This document shows positions 7,271-16,305 of a DNA stretch of 64,000 bases, in pieces. Every line of letters starts with the position of its first letter. Position 1 is the first letter of the stretch. Where the stretch lies: contig NZ_CP186274.1 in assembly GCF_049331405.1 (NCBI RefSeq), positions 6,200,001-6,264,000 on the forward strand, read 5' to 3'. Below the pieces are notes generated by a model. The model had not been told where the DNA came from. It made no database searches and worked only from the letters and a program-made list of their open reading frames with translations. Origin of the DNA: PoT sp049331405 (lineage in GTDB: Bacteria; Planctomycetota; Planctomycetia; Isosphaerales; Isosphaeraceae). Made by a program: the position numbers and the translations under genes.

Positions 7271-8332
7271 TTGAAACGACAGAGACGCCGCATCGTCGTC
7301 GCCGCCTCGGCCTTCCTCCTCGCCGCACTCCTGGCGACCCCCGGCCGTTCGGCCGAGCCTGTCGCCGACGAGTCCTGGCTCAAGCCCCCTGCCCTACGGC
7401 CGGGCGACACGATCATGCTCGTGGCCCCCGCTGGGCCCTCGGATGAAACCCGGGTCCGTGCGTTCGCGCGACAGTTGGAGAAACAAGGGTATCATGTCAT
7501 CATCCCCGCGAACCTCTTCAGGCGTCGCGCCTACCTCGCGGGGAGCGACGACGAACGCGCCGACGAATTGAACGCCGCCATCAAGGATCCCAAGGTCGAC
7601 GCCATCTTCCCCTGCCGGGGCGGCTACGGCCTGATGCGGACCCTCGACCGCATCGACTACGCGGCCCTGCGTGCCCATCCGAAGATGATCATCGGTTTCT
7701 CCGACCTCACTGCGCTCCACCTCGCGGTCGCCCGGAAGGCCCACGTCATCACGTTCCACTCCCCGATGCCCGAGGCCAGTCTCGCGAAGAGCGGCCCCGG
7801 CATCGACTACGCCAACGACCTCTTCTGGAAGTCGGTGCGCTCCGACGGCTTCGCCGCCAGTCCGACGCCCGGCTACATCATCCCCCCGCCCCCCGGCGAG
7901 CCGAAGCCGACGACGCTGGTGCCCGGCAAGGCCCGCGGACGGCTCGTGGGTGGGAACCTCACGCTGATCAACTCCACCCTGGCGACCCCCTACGCCATCG
8001 AGGCCTCCGGCAAGATCCTCTTCATCGAGGACACGGGCGAGGCCCCCTACCGGATCGACCGCTACCTCACGCAACTGCGCCTCGCCGGGATCCTCGACTC
8101 CGTCGCGGGCATCGTGGTCGGCCACTTCAGCGAGAGTGACGTCGTCGACACCGAGCGCGTCCTGCGCGAGGCCCTCTCCGGGCTCAAGGTCCCGGTCATC
8201 CTCAACTTCCCCGTCGGCCACGTCCCGATCAACGCCACCCTCCCCCACGGCGCCCTCGCCGAACTCGACGCCGATCAGGGAACTCTGCGGATCCTCGAAT
8301 CCCCCCTGACGACCGAGCCCTCCGCTCGCTGA
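7271..8332 (+). CDS. Exported LD-carboxypeptidase (peptidase family S66)
   Basis: An LdcA/MccF-family serine peptidase that in characterised members trims tetrapeptide murein stems between L- and D-residues. Catalytic elements are visible: nucleophile Ser in IIGFSDLTALH, Glu in FIEDTGEAPYRIDR and His in the GHVPINATLPHG region. The N-terminus has a basic stretch and hydrophobic core (RRRIVVAASAFLLAALLATP), a likely signal peptide. I prefer the TTG start at 7271 because AGGAAG lies about 7 nt upstream; an in-frame ATG at 7208 overlaps yidD and would give a longer N-terminus. It probably acts in the periplasm on cell-wall turnover. Confidence 0.88.
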   Translation: MKRQRRRIVVAASAFLLAALLATPGRSAEPVADESWLKPPALRPGDTIMLVAPAGPSDETRVRAFARQLEKQGYHVIIPANLFRRRAYLAGSDDERADELNAAIKDPKVDAIFPCRGGYGLMRTLDRIDYAALRAHPKMIIGFSDLTALHLAVARKAHVITFHSPMPEASLAKSGPGIDYANDLFWKSVRSDGFAASPTPGYIIPPPPGEPKPTTLVPGKARGRLVGGNLTLINSTLATPYAIEASGKILFIEDTGEAPYRIDRYLTQLRLAGILDSVAGIVVGHFSESDVVDTERVLREALSGLKVPVILNFPVGHVPINATLPHGALAELDADQGTLRILESPLTTEPSAR

Positions 8333-8455
8333 TCGGCCCGACCCCGACGCGGTAAGGAATTGGTTTGCCCAAATCCGGCCCCGCCGGTAAGCTGCTGAAA
8401 CAATTGTTAAACGCCAGGGAGAGACGCGACCACCCGACCTCGAAGCGAGAAACAG

Positions 8456-11400
8456 ATGCGGGCCTTCCTCGTCGCGACGATCTTGGGGACGCTGGGGACC
8501 TCGGCGACCGCTTTCGCGGGCGAAGCCGGCTCCGAGCGTTTCGAGAAGAAGGTGAGGCCCCTCCTCGCCGAGCGCTGCTGGCGTTGCCACGGGGCCGAGC
8601 AGGCCAAGGGGGGCTTGCGGCTCGACACGGCCGATGCGCTTCTCGCCGGCGGAGAGTCGGGACCGGCCGTCGTGCCCGGCAAGCCGGATGAGAGCCCGCT
8701 GATCGCGGCGGTTCGCTACTCCGACGGGCTCAGAATGCCCCCGAAGGGGAAGCTGAGCGACGCCGAGGTCCTCGAACTGACGGAATGGGTCCGCGCCGGG
8801 GCCATCTGGCCGGGCGGAGCTTCGGCTCCCGCGAGTCCTTCACCCGAGCCCACCAAGAAAGCCGGACCCCCCTCGCTCGAGGACGGCAAGTCGTTCTGGG
8901 CCTTCCAACCCCCGCGCGACCCCTCGCCCCCAGCGGTGAGGGATGCGGCCTGGGTGCGATCGCCGATCGACCGGTTCATCCTCGCCGCCCTCGAAGAGAA
9001 GGGGCTCGCCCCGGCCTCCGAGGCCGACAAACGCTCCCTGATCCGCCGTGCCACGTTCGACCTCACGGGTCTGCCCCCCACGCCCGAGGAGGTCGAGGCC
9101 TTTTTGGCAGACCAAGGCCCCGATGCGTTCGCGAGGGTGGTGGACCGACTCCTCGCCTCGTCGCGATACGGCGAGCGCTGGGGGAGGCACTGGCTCGACC
9201 TCGCGCGGTTCGCCGATTCGAACGGCATGGATGAGAATGTCGCCTATGCGAATGCATTCCGCTATCGCGACTACGTGATCCGAGCCTTCAACGCCGACAC
9301 CCCCTACACGCAGTTCATCAGGGAGCAACTCGCCGGTGACCTGCTCCCTCGCTCGGAAGACGAAGCCGCGAACCGCAACCGGATGATCGCGACGGGGTTC
9401 CTCGTCCTCGGACCGAAGATGCTCGCCGAGGATGATCCGTTGAAGATGGAAATGGACATCATCGACGAGCAGGTCGACACCGTCGGCAAGGTCTTCATGG
9501 GCCTGACGCTCGGCTGCGCCCGCTGCCACGACCACAAGTTCGACCCGATCCCCACCGCCGACTATTACTCCCTCGCCGGGATCTTCAAGTCGACGAAGTC
9601 GATGTTCAACCACACGGTCGTTGCCATGTGGAACGAGCGGTCTCTTGCGACCGCCGACGAGCGAGCCGCCATCGACGCTCATACCAAGGAAGTCGCCCGG
9701 CGCAACGACGAGATCAAGGCCCGCGTCGAGGCGGCGAAGGCCGAGGTCGTTCGCGAGCTTCGCACGAGGCTCGCCGACTACCTCCCCGCCGCCTGGCAGA
9801 TCGAGCAGGTGAACCGGCTCCAGCAACCTCCCCTCGCCGAGTCGAAAGCCGGCCAGCCGGGCACCCTGATCCGCGAGGCCGAGTCCTTCGACAAGGGCAA
9901 CGTCCTGGTCGACACGACCGGGCACGGCCTTGGCATCGGCGTGATCCTCAACAAGGGCGAGGTGCCTAATTTCGCCGAGTACAATTTCGACATTCCAGCC
10001 GCGGGCGTCTACCAGTTGGAGCTGCGCTATGCGTCGGCCGAGCCGAGGCCCGTGCGGATCGTGGTCAACGGCCTGCTTCGCCCGGCGATGGCCGCCGGCT
10101 CGGTGACCGGCTCCTTCGGGCCCGAGAAGCAGGCCTGGACCGTCGAGGGGGTCTTGCCCCTGAAGGCAGGACGCAACACGATCCGCGTCGAGCGCGACGG
10201 GGCGATCCCTCATATCGACAAGCTCGCACTCGTTGCCCTGCCCCTGCCCGACGGCCTCAAAGTAGAGGAACTCAGGTCGGCCGAGGAATGGTGCCGGGAC
10301 TGCCATCTGAATCCTCGACTGCTGGAACGCTGGCGGGGCATCCTCGCCCGAGCCGGGGCGGAGGCCGGCTCCATCTTCCGGGCCTGGAACCGCGACCAGA
10401 CTATTGCCGATGTTTCGCTGCAAGCCGCCATCATCCAGGAGCCAAGGCCGCAGACTCCCCTCGAACTGGCCCGACGCTACCAGCAGCTCGTGGATAAGGC
10501 ACTCTCTGGCGACCCGGCCAAGCTAGAGCCTGCTCCGGCCGCGTTGCGTCGCGTCATCGACGCCCCCGATGGTCCCTTCGCCCCCTCGAAGGAGCCGGAG
10601 ACTGACTTCGCCCCCGAGATGGCCGACCTCCTCCGCCGCAACCGCGAAGAGCTCGTCGCGCTCGAGGCCAAGCCCCCGTTCGATCCCAGGGCGATGGCGG
10701 TCGAGGAGCAGAAGGCGACCAACCTCCGCGTCCACATCCGCGGCAACCACATGACGCTCGGGGACGAAACCCCCAGGCAGTTCCTGCGCGTGATCGCGGG
10801 CGAGTCGCAAAGCCCGATCGACGGCAGCCGCAGCGGCCGGCTCGAACTCGCCGACTGGCTCGCGAGCCCCGACCATCCGTTGACGGCCCGGGTGATGGTC
10901 AACCGGCTCTGGCTCTGGCACTTCGGCGAGGCCATCGTGCGATCGCCCGACAACTTCGGCCAGCTCGGCGACCGTCCCGCGCATCTCGACCTGCTCGACT
11001 GGCTCTCCCGGCGGTTCGTCGAGGCGGGTTGGTCGGTCAAATCCATGCATCGGGCGATCATGCTCTCGGCCACGTATCGGATGGGGACACGGCACGATGC
11101 CAAGGCGGCGCTGGCCGATCCCGAGAACCGGCTCCACTGGCGGATGAACCGCCGCCGGCTCGAGGCCGAGGCCATCCGCGACGCTCTCCTGTTCGTCGGC
11201 GGCCAGCTCGACCCGACGATGGGGGGGACACTCATCACGTACAAGTCGCACCAGTACGTCTCGCCCACCGGCGGGCCGACCCAGGCGGCCTACGAGCGGG
11301 ACCGCCGCTCGGTGTACCTGCCCGTGATCCGGAGCGCCCTCTACGACGTCTTCCAGGCCCTCGACTTCGCCGACCCGAGCAGCTCGAACGGCCAGCGGGT

Positions 11401-11713
11401 CTCCACGACCGTTGCGCCCCAGGCCCTCTTCATGATGAACGACCGGATCGTCCTCCGCGCCTCGGAGGCCCTGGCGAAGGAGCTGCAAGGTCGCTCGGAT
11501 CTGGATGAGCCTGGTCGCATCCGCCTCGCCTACGCGAAGGCCTTCGGCCGCCCGCCGACGGATAAGGAGATCGCCCGCGTCCAGGCCTACCTGCGGCGCT
11601 TCGAGGCCGAGTTCGAGTCGCAAGGGGTCGTGCCGGGTGACCGTCCCGCGAAGGCCTGGCAGGCCGCTTGCCAGTCGCTCCTCTCCGCGAGCGAGTTCAT
11701 CTACCTCAACTGA
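8456..11713 (+). CDS. PSD1 planctomycete cytochrome c protein (PSCyt1, DUF1549, DUF1553)
   Basis: A 1085-residue secreted protein with a signal peptide (RAFLVATILGTLGTSATAFA). It has a PSCyt1 haem motif near residue 41 (CWRCHG), then DUF1549 (SPIDRFILAALEEKGLAP; YGERWGRHWLDLARF) with a second CxxCH (GCARCHDHKFDPIP, about 354). A middle carbohydrate-binding-like beta domain covers about 470-590, and a third CxxCH (CRDCH) is near 612. The C-terminal DUF1553 (SGRLELADWLASPDHPLTAR; RVMVNRLWLWHFGE) follows. These proteins are abundant in planctomycetes and probably take part in periplasmic electron transfer linked to polymer breakdown, though function is not firmly established. The DUF1501 gene follows 12 bp downstream; the two are a classic pair. 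Confidence 0.93.
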   Translation: MRAFLVATILGTLGTSATAFAGEAGSERFEKKVRPLLAERCWRCHGAEQAKGGLRLDTADALLAGGESGPAVVPGKPDESPLIAAVRYSDGLRMPPKGKLSDAEVLELTEWVRAGAIWPGGASAPASPSPEPTKKAGPPSLEDGKSFWAFQPPRDPSPPAVRDAAWVRSPIDRFILAALEEKGLAPASEADKRSLIRRATFDLTGLPPTPEEVEAFLADQGPDAFARVVDRLLASSRYGERWGRHWLDLARFADSNGMDENVAYANAFRYRDYVIRAFNADTPYTQFIREQLAGDLLPRSEDEAANRNRMIATGFLVLGPKMLAEDDPLKMEMDIIDEQVDTVGKVFMGLTLGCARCHDHKFDPIPTADYYSLAGIFKSTKSMFNHTVVAMWNERSLATADERAAIDAHTKEVARRNDEIKARVEAAKAEVVRELRTRLADYLPAAWQIEQVNRLQQPPLAESKAGQPGTLIREAESFDKGNVLVDTTGHGLGIGVILNKGEVPNFAEYNFDIPAAGVYQLELRYASAEPRPVRIVVNGLLRPAMAAGSVTGSFGPEKQAWTVEGVLPLKAGRNTIRVERDGAIPHIDKLALVALPLPDGLKVEELRSAEEWCRDCHLNPRLLERWRGILARAGAEAGSIFRAWNRDQTIADVSLQAAIIQEPRPQTPLELARRYQQLVDKALSGDPAKLEPAPAALRRVIDAPDGPFAPSKEPETDFAPEMADLLRRNREELVALEAKPPFDPRAMAVEEQKATNLRVHIRGNHMTLGDETPRQFLRVIAGESQSPIDGSRSGRLELADWLASPDHPLTARVMVNRLWLWHFGEAIVRSPDNFGQLGDRPAHLDLLDWLSRRFVEAGWSVKSMHRAIMLSATYRMGTRHDAKAALADPENRLHWRMNRRRLEAEAIRDALLFVGGQLDPTMGGTLITYKSHQYVSPTGGPTQAAYERDRRSVYLPVIRSALYDVFQALDFADPSSSNGQRVSTTVAPQALFMMNDRIVLRASEALAKELQGRSDLDEPGRIRLAYAKAFGRPPTDKEIARVQAYLRRFEAEFESQGVVPGDRPAKAWQAACQSLLSASEFIYLN

Positions 11714-11725
11714 CGGGGAGTCGCC

Positions 11726-13156
11726 ATGAACGCCCACTGGAACGGAACGACCGATCTCCCGTGCTCCCGGCGCGAGCTGCTCCGCCGGAGCGGCGGCGGG
11801 TTCGCGGCCTTGGCCCTGGCGGGGCTCCTGGGCAACGAGTCGCGTGCGGCCTGGCAGGCCCCCGATCCACGCGATCCCCTCGCCCCGCGACCACCCCTCT
11901 TCCCCGCGAGGGCCTCGCGCGTGATCTTCCTGTTCATGCACGGCGGGCCCTCGCAGGTCGACACCTTCGACCACAAGCCTCTGCTGACGCGGGACCACGG
12001 CAAGCCCTTGCCGTTCGCCAAGCCGAGGGTCGTCTCGGGGCCGACCGGCAACCTGCTCGGCTCCCCGTTCAAGTTCTCCAGACATGGCGAGAGCGGCATC
12101 GCCGTTAGCGAGCTCTTCCCGGAGGTAGCCCGGCACGTCGACGACCTCTGCATCCTGAACGGGATGCACGGGTCGAACTCGAGGCACGGCGGGGCCCTGC
12201 TGGAGTTGCACACCGGCAGCGATACGTTCATCAGGCCGAGCATGGGCTCCTGGATCACGTACGGGCTCGGGACCGAGAACCAGAACCTCCCCGGGTTCAT
12301 CACCGTCTGCCCGGCGCTCAGCCATGGCGGCGTCAACAACTGGAGCTCGGCCTTCCTGCCGGCCGTCTACCAGGGGACCCCCATCGGCTCGGTCGGCATC
12401 CCCTCCGACCGGGCGAAGATTCCGTTCATCGAGTCGACGACCCCGCGCAAGCTCCAGCGCCTCGAGCTGGACATGGTCGCCGAGATGAACCGCGACCACC
12501 TCGACGCCGCCGGCCCCGACCAGGCCCTCGAGGGGCGGATCGCCTCGTTCGAGCTCGCCTATCGGATGCAGGCCGCCGCCCCCGAGATCCAGGACATCTC
12601 CAGCGAGTCGGCCGAGACCTTGAAGCTTTATGGGCTCGACCAGGAGCCGACGCAGAACTTCGGCCGCCAGTGCCTGATGGCCCGCCGGTTCGCCGAGCGC
12701 GGGGTGCGGTTCGTGCAGGTCTCGCACAGCTACAAGTGGGACCAGCACGACGGCCTCAAGCGGGACATCGTCCGCAACGCGCTCGAGATCGACCGGCCGA
12801 TCGCCGGGCTTTTGAAGGACCTCAAGGCCCGCGGACTGCTCGACGACACCCTCGTGCTCTGGGGGGGCGAGTTCGGCCGCACGCCGACCTCGCAAGGCAA
12901 CGACGGCCGCGACCACAACCCGCACGGCTACACCATGTGGATGGCCGGGGCCGGGGTGAAGCCCGGCTGCGTCCACGGCAGCACCGACGACTACGGCTAT
13001 TACGCCGTCGAAAACAAGGTCCACATCCACGACCTCCACGCCACGATCCTCCACCTCCTCGGCCTCGACCACACGAAGCTCACCTATCGTTACGCCGGCC
13101 GCGACTTCCGCCTGACCGACGTCCACGGCGAGGTCGTCAAGGAGATCCTCGCCTGA
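11726..13156 (+). CDS. DUF1501 sulfatase-like protein with Tat-type signal
   Basis: A 476-residue exported protein. The N-terminus has a twin-arginine-like signal (SRRELLRRSGGGFAALALAG). The DUF1501 core, distantly related to alkaline phosphatases and sulfatases, shows FLFMHGGPSQVDTFDHKP, WGGEFGRTPTSQGNDGRDHN and HIHDLHATILHLLGLDH with putative metal ligands. A GGGGAG ribosome-binding site lies before the ATG. It is co-transcribed with the PSD1 cytochrome gene upstream; the partner pair is typical of planctomycetes. Substrate unknown. Confidence 0.93.
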   Translation: MNAHWNGTTDLPCSRRELLRRSGGGFAALALAGLLGNESRAAWQAPDPRDPLAPRPPLFPARASRVIFLFMHGGPSQVDTFDHKPLLTRDHGKPLPFAKPRVVSGPTGNLLGSPFKFSRHGESGIAVSELFPEVARHVDDLCILNGMHGSNSRHGGALLELHTGSDTFIRPSMGSWITYGLGTENQNLPGFITVCPALSHGGVNNWSSAFLPAVYQGTPIGSVGIPSDRAKIPFIESTTPRKLQRLELDMVAEMNRDHLDAAGPDQALEGRIASFELAYRMQAAAPEIQDISSESAETLKLYGLDQEPTQNFGRQCLMARRFAERGVRFVQVSHSYKWDQHDGLKRDIVRNALEIDRPIAGLLKDLKARGLLDDTLVLWGGEFGRTPTSQGNDGRDHNPHGYTMWMAGAGVKPGCVHGSTDDYGYYAVENKVHIHDLHATILHLLGLDHTKLTYRYAGRDFRLTDVHGEVVKEILA

Positions 13157-13310
13157 GCCGATCGTTCGTCAGGCATGGTCGCGATCGTGTGGGCGGGCGA
13201 CGATCCTGCTCGCGCCGATCGTTCGGTCTACCTTGCCGTGGAGCGTCGCCATCGACTCCCAGCACGGGTAAGATCGAGCGAGCTCGTCTCAGGCTCTGAT
13301 TTTGTCAGGG

Positions 13311-13340
13311 CAAGAAATCGCCGTCGGTGGCGATTTCTTG
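13311..13340. repeat. 12-bp perfect stem-loop
   Basis: CAAGAAATCGCC-GTCGGT-GGCGATTTCTTG, a perfect 12-bp stem with a 6-nt loop. There is no U-tract after it. It could be a terminator for the DUF1501 transcript, an RNA-stability element or an operator. Confidence 0.6.
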
Positions 13341-13452
13341 GCCGGAGGTCGGCCGGTCCTCGCGCAATCGCGCTCGCGAGGGGCTTGCCCACTCATGTGT
13401 TGCATCAATCAAGGGGGGCGGGCGCGAGGTTTGCTTCCTTCGCCGACGCAAG

Positions 13453-13477
13453 ACGGACCGCGAAGGCCGCGGTCCGT
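13453..13477. repeat. 10-bp perfect stem-loop
   Basis: ACGGACCGCG-AAGGC-CGCGGTCCGT, a perfect 10-bp stem with a 5-nt loop, about 75 bp upstream of the next gene's start. It may lie in that gene's 5' UTR. Confidence 0.55.
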
Positions 13478-13550
13478 GCCGCCTCGCCGCCTCATCTTTC
13501 GAAACGGGTCGGCTTGTCTTCCAGGAAATGCTCATAGGGGGAACCATCTC

Positions 13551-14684
13551 ATGTCAGACTTGCACCGCAGGGCGTTTCTCCAACGCGGGCTGGGGGCGGC
13601 GGGCCTGATCGGCCTGACCGCGAGGCTGGGCCTGTCGGCGGAAGGGGACGGGCCCGACGTCTCGGCGATGACGGAGAAGGCGGTCGGCTTCCTCCGGCCT
13701 CGCCAGGGGGCTGACGGGAGCTGGTCGGCCGACCGCAAGGAGCCGGGGATCACGGCCCTGGTCGTCACGGGCCTCCTGCGCTCGGGCCGCGTGACCGCCT
13801 CCGAGCCGGTGATCACCAAGGGGCTGGCCTATCTCGAGAAGTTCATCGGGGCCAAGGGCGGCCTTTCCGAGGCTCCTCACTCGGTCTACGCCACCTCGGT
13901 CGCTCTCATGGCCTATCAGGAAGCGAACCAGGACGGCCGCTACACGAGCATCATCAAGGGGAGCCAGGACTATCTCAAGGGGGCCCAGATCGATGAGACC
14001 GAGGGGAAGAGCCGCGACGACGCCTCTTACGGCGGCCTCGGCTACGGCGGCGGCAACAGCCGTCCCGACCTCTCGAACACATCGTTCTTCATGGAGGCGC
14101 TCCACGACAGCGGCCTCCCCGCCGACGACCCCGCGCTCCAGAAGGCCCTGATCTTCGTCTCGAGGTCGCAGAACCTCAAGAGCGAGTTCAACGACCAACC
14201 CTGGGCCGGCAAGGTCAACGATGGCGGCTTCGTCTACGTGCCGCCGACCCGAGGCGGCCCGGGCAAGGGTGCGGCGAAGCCGGCCGACGCCCCCCTGCGA
14301 TCGGCCGCGGGCATGACGTATGCCGGGCTCAAGAGCATGATCTACGCCGGCCTCAAGCCGGACGACGTCCGGGTCAAGGCCGCGCTCGAGTACATCAAGA
14401 AGAACTACACCCTCGACGAGAACCCGGGCCAGGGCGAGCGGGGGCTCTATTACTACTACCAGACGTTCGCCAAGGCCTTCGCCGCCCTGGGCAAGCCGAC
14501 GATCGTCGACGCCGAGGGCAAGGAGCACGACTGGCGCAAGGAACTCGTCGCCGCCCTCGCCAAGCGCCAGGCCGAGAACGGGAGCTGGGCCAACCATGCC
14601 GATAGCTTCATGGAAGGCGATGCCAACATCGTGACCTCGTTCGCCCTGCTTGCACTCGCCTCGGCGAAGAGCGTGAAGGGTTGA
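13551..14684 (+). CDS. Secreted prenyltransferase/squalene-oxidase-repeat protein
   Basis: A 377-residue protein with a Tat-like leader (HRRAFLQRGLGAAGLIGLTA). The body is an alpha/alpha toroid of prenyltransferase/terpene-cyclase repeats (GADGSWSADRKEPGITALV; GGLSEAPHSVYATSVALMAY; QAENGSWANHADSF). It lacks a clear DXDD cyclase motif, so terpene cyclisation is not supported; planctomycetes encode many such exported proteins of unknown role. Start chosen at ATG 13551, with AGGGGG about 9 nt upstream and the leader directly after it. Confidence 0.85.
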   Translation: MSDLHRRAFLQRGLGAAGLIGLTARLGLSAEGDGPDVSAMTEKAVGFLRPRQGADGSWSADRKEPGITALVVTGLLRSGRVTASEPVITKGLAYLEKFIGAKGGLSEAPHSVYATSVALMAYQEANQDGRYTSIIKGSQDYLKGAQIDETEGKSRDDASYGGLGYGGGNSRPDLSNTSFFMEALHDSGLPADDPALQKALIFVSRSQNLKSEFNDQPWAGKVNDGGFVYVPPTRGGPGKGAAKPADAPLRSAAGMTYAGLKSMIYAGLKPDDVRVKAALEYIKKNYTLDENPGQGERGLYYYYQTFAKAFAALGKPTIVDAEGKEHDWRKELVAALAKRQAENGSWANHADSFMEGDANIVTSFALLALASAKSVKG

Positions 14685-14724
14685 TCGTCGTCCGCATCAA
14701 ATCCGGCAGACTTGGATTGATGAT

Positions 14725-14781
14725 GGCCGCCTTATGAGACTCGGCCGAGAGTTTTCCTCAATCGGGATTTGTAAGGCGGCC
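14725..14781. repeat. Inverted repeat with 37-nt intervening loop
   Basis: GGCCGCCTTA at 14725-14734 pairs with TAAGGCGGCC at 14772-14781. An inner palindrome CTCGGCCGAG lies at about 14740-14749. The element fills the gap between the prenyltransferase-fold gene and the next gene and may be a terminator or leader structure. Confidence 0.4.
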
Positions 14782-14836
14782 TTCGATGGGATAGCCTGGT
14801 TGCCGGATCGAATCGGCACCCGGGAGTCTCATCGAC

Positions 14837-15805
14837 ATGGACACGAATCGGAGAGCCTGGATCAAAGGTGCGGCCCTCGCGGGGGCTGCCGGCGTCTGGC
14901 AAGGTGCGGGCCCCTTGGCGACGGCGAGCGCGGCCGCCGCCGAGCCCGTCGAGTCGGCGCCCCCGTCGCGCCCGAACCCGATCGGCGTCTCGACCTACTC
15001 GTTCTGGCAGTTCCGCGGCGAACGCCTCGGCATCGACGCCTGCATCGATAAGGCGGCGGCGATGGGATTCGACGGCGTCGAGGTCCTCCACGTCCAGATG
15101 CGCGACGAGTCGAACGCGACCCTCCAGAAGATCAAGCGGCAGGCGCACTCGCTCGGCCTGGCCCTCATGGGCTTCTCCACGCACCAGGGGTTCGTCAGCC
15201 CGGATGTCGACCTGCGGCGGACGAACATCCAGAAGACGCTCTACCAGATCGACGTCGCCTACCGCCTGGGCATCCCCACCATGCGCATCAACACCGGGCG
15301 CTGGGGGACGACCAAGTCGTTCGACGAGCTCATGGCCAACAAGGGCATCGAGCCCAGGCTCGAGGGGCACACCGACGACGAGGCCTTCGGCTGGGTCCAG
15401 TCCGCGATTGAGGCGTTGCTGCCTCGCGCGGAGGAATGCGGCGTGGTGCTCGGCCTCGAGAACCACTGGGGCCTCGGGCGCACGGCGGAAGGGGTCCTGC
15501 GGATCGTCGAGTCGATTAACTCCCCCTGGCTCCAGATGACGCTCGACACCGGCAATTTCCTCGAGAACTCGTACGCGCAGATGGAGGCGATGGCCTCGAG
15601 CAAGGTGCCCATCGCCCTCGTGCAGGCGAAGACGTACTTCGGCGGCGGGCGCTGGTATCAGCTCGACCTCGACTACGCGAAGATCGCGTCGATCCTCAAG
15701 AAACGCCCCTACTGCGGCTGGATCTCGCTCGAGTTCGAGGGCAACGAGGAGGCCGAGACCGCCGTCCCCAAGGGCCTCGCCTTACTCCGCAAGAACTTCG
15801 CCTGA
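14837..15805 (+). CDS. Tat-exported sugar phosphate isomerase/epimerase-like TIM barrel
   Basis: A 322-residue protein of the xylose-isomerase-like/AP-endonuclease-2 TIM-barrel family. The twin-arginine leader is TNRRAWIKGAALAGAAGVWQ. Barrel features: GVSTYSFWQFRGERLG, MGFDGVEVLHVQM, LGLENHWGLGRTAEGV and LDTGNFLEN, which carry probable metal-binding Glu, Asp and His residues; the C-terminus has SLEFEGNEEAETAV. Planctomycete genomes have many such exported members, thought to act in sugar catabolism. The substrate is unknown. Confidence 0.87.
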   Translation: MDTNRRAWIKGAALAGAAGVWQGAGPLATASAAAAEPVESAPPSRPNPIGVSTYSFWQFRGERLGIDACIDKAAAMGFDGVEVLHVQMRDESNATLQKIKRQAHSLGLALMGFSTHQGFVSPDVDLRRTNIQKTLYQIDVAYRLGIPTMRINTGRWGTTKSFDELMANKGIEPRLEGHTDDEAFGWVQSAIEALLPRAEECGVVLGLENHWGLGRTAEGVLRIVESINSPWLQMTLDTGNFLENSYAQMEAMASSKVPIALVQAKTYFGGGRWYQLDLDYAKIASILKKRPYCGWISLEFEGNEEAETAVPKGLALLRKNFA

Positions 15806-15808
15806 GGT

Positions 15809-16189
15809 TCATCCTTGCGACGAGTCGTAGGCGTCGAGCAGCTTCTTCGGGGCGCTCCGACGCCACGACTCCTGCAGCAACTCGCGCAGGTCTTCCTCGT
15901 CCACAGTCGCGAGCCGCACGAGTATGTACGGATGGTCGAGGTAGTGGTCGGTGATGTAATAGGTCTCGGGATCGACCTTCATCCGCATCGCCCGTTCATC
16001 CATGTCGATCTTGATGACGAGCGACTCGCCGTCCTGATGCTGCCGGACGAAGAGCACCTTGCGGACTTTGAACGCGGGCGTGCCGTAGGAGGTTCCCTCC
16101 TCGACTTCCGGTAATTCGAGGGCGAGCCGACGCACGGTCTCCCAGGTGGCCGGTGTCGGCTTATTTGCTGACTTCGTGGTGCGGGCCAT
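15809..16189 (-). CDS. MmcQ/YjbR family protein
   Basis: A 126-residue small alpha/beta protein of the YjbR (CyaY-like fold) family: TWETVRRLALELPEVEEGTSYGTPAFKVRKVLF, then SLVIKIDMDERAMRMK and the C-terminal LRELLQESWRRSAPKKL (each motif is cited in part). YjbR proteins are predicted DNA-binding proteins of unknown role. Convergent with the preceding gene, 3 bp between stops. No operon partner. Confidence 0.85.
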   Translation of the reverse strand: MARTTKSANKPTPATWETVRRLALELPEVEEGTSYGTPAFKVRKVLFVRQHQDGESLVIKIDMDERAMRMKVDPETYYITDHYLDHPYILVRLATVDEEDLRELLQESWRRSAPKKLLDAYDSSQG

Positions 16190-16305
16190 CCCTCGCCCCT
16201 CGATGGATGAAGTGGAGATGTCTGACTGAGTCGAAGTTTGTGTAATGACCCGAGGAGGGCGGCAGAGCCTTGAATGGTGCCGCCCTCTCGGCTTTGAGAC
16301 GAGGC

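Larger units (their letters stand above)
13157..13550. other. 394-bp intergenic region with two strong hairpins
   Basis: No gene is supported here. The frame of the next gene stays open back to 13302, but the signal sequence and ribosome-binding site place its start at 13551. Two near-perfect hairpins at 13311-13340 and 13453-13477 are annotated separately. Confidence 0.6.

Noticed and set aside
10523..13126. An 867-codon minus-strand open frame
   Set aside because: It lies opposite the PSD1 and DUF1501 genes, which have conserved motifs. High-GC codon use creates such shadows on the reverse strand.
13551..14684. Squalene-hopene cyclase assignment
   Set aside because: The protein has the toroid repeats but I see no DXDD catalytic motif and it carries an export signal, so cyclase activity is not supported.
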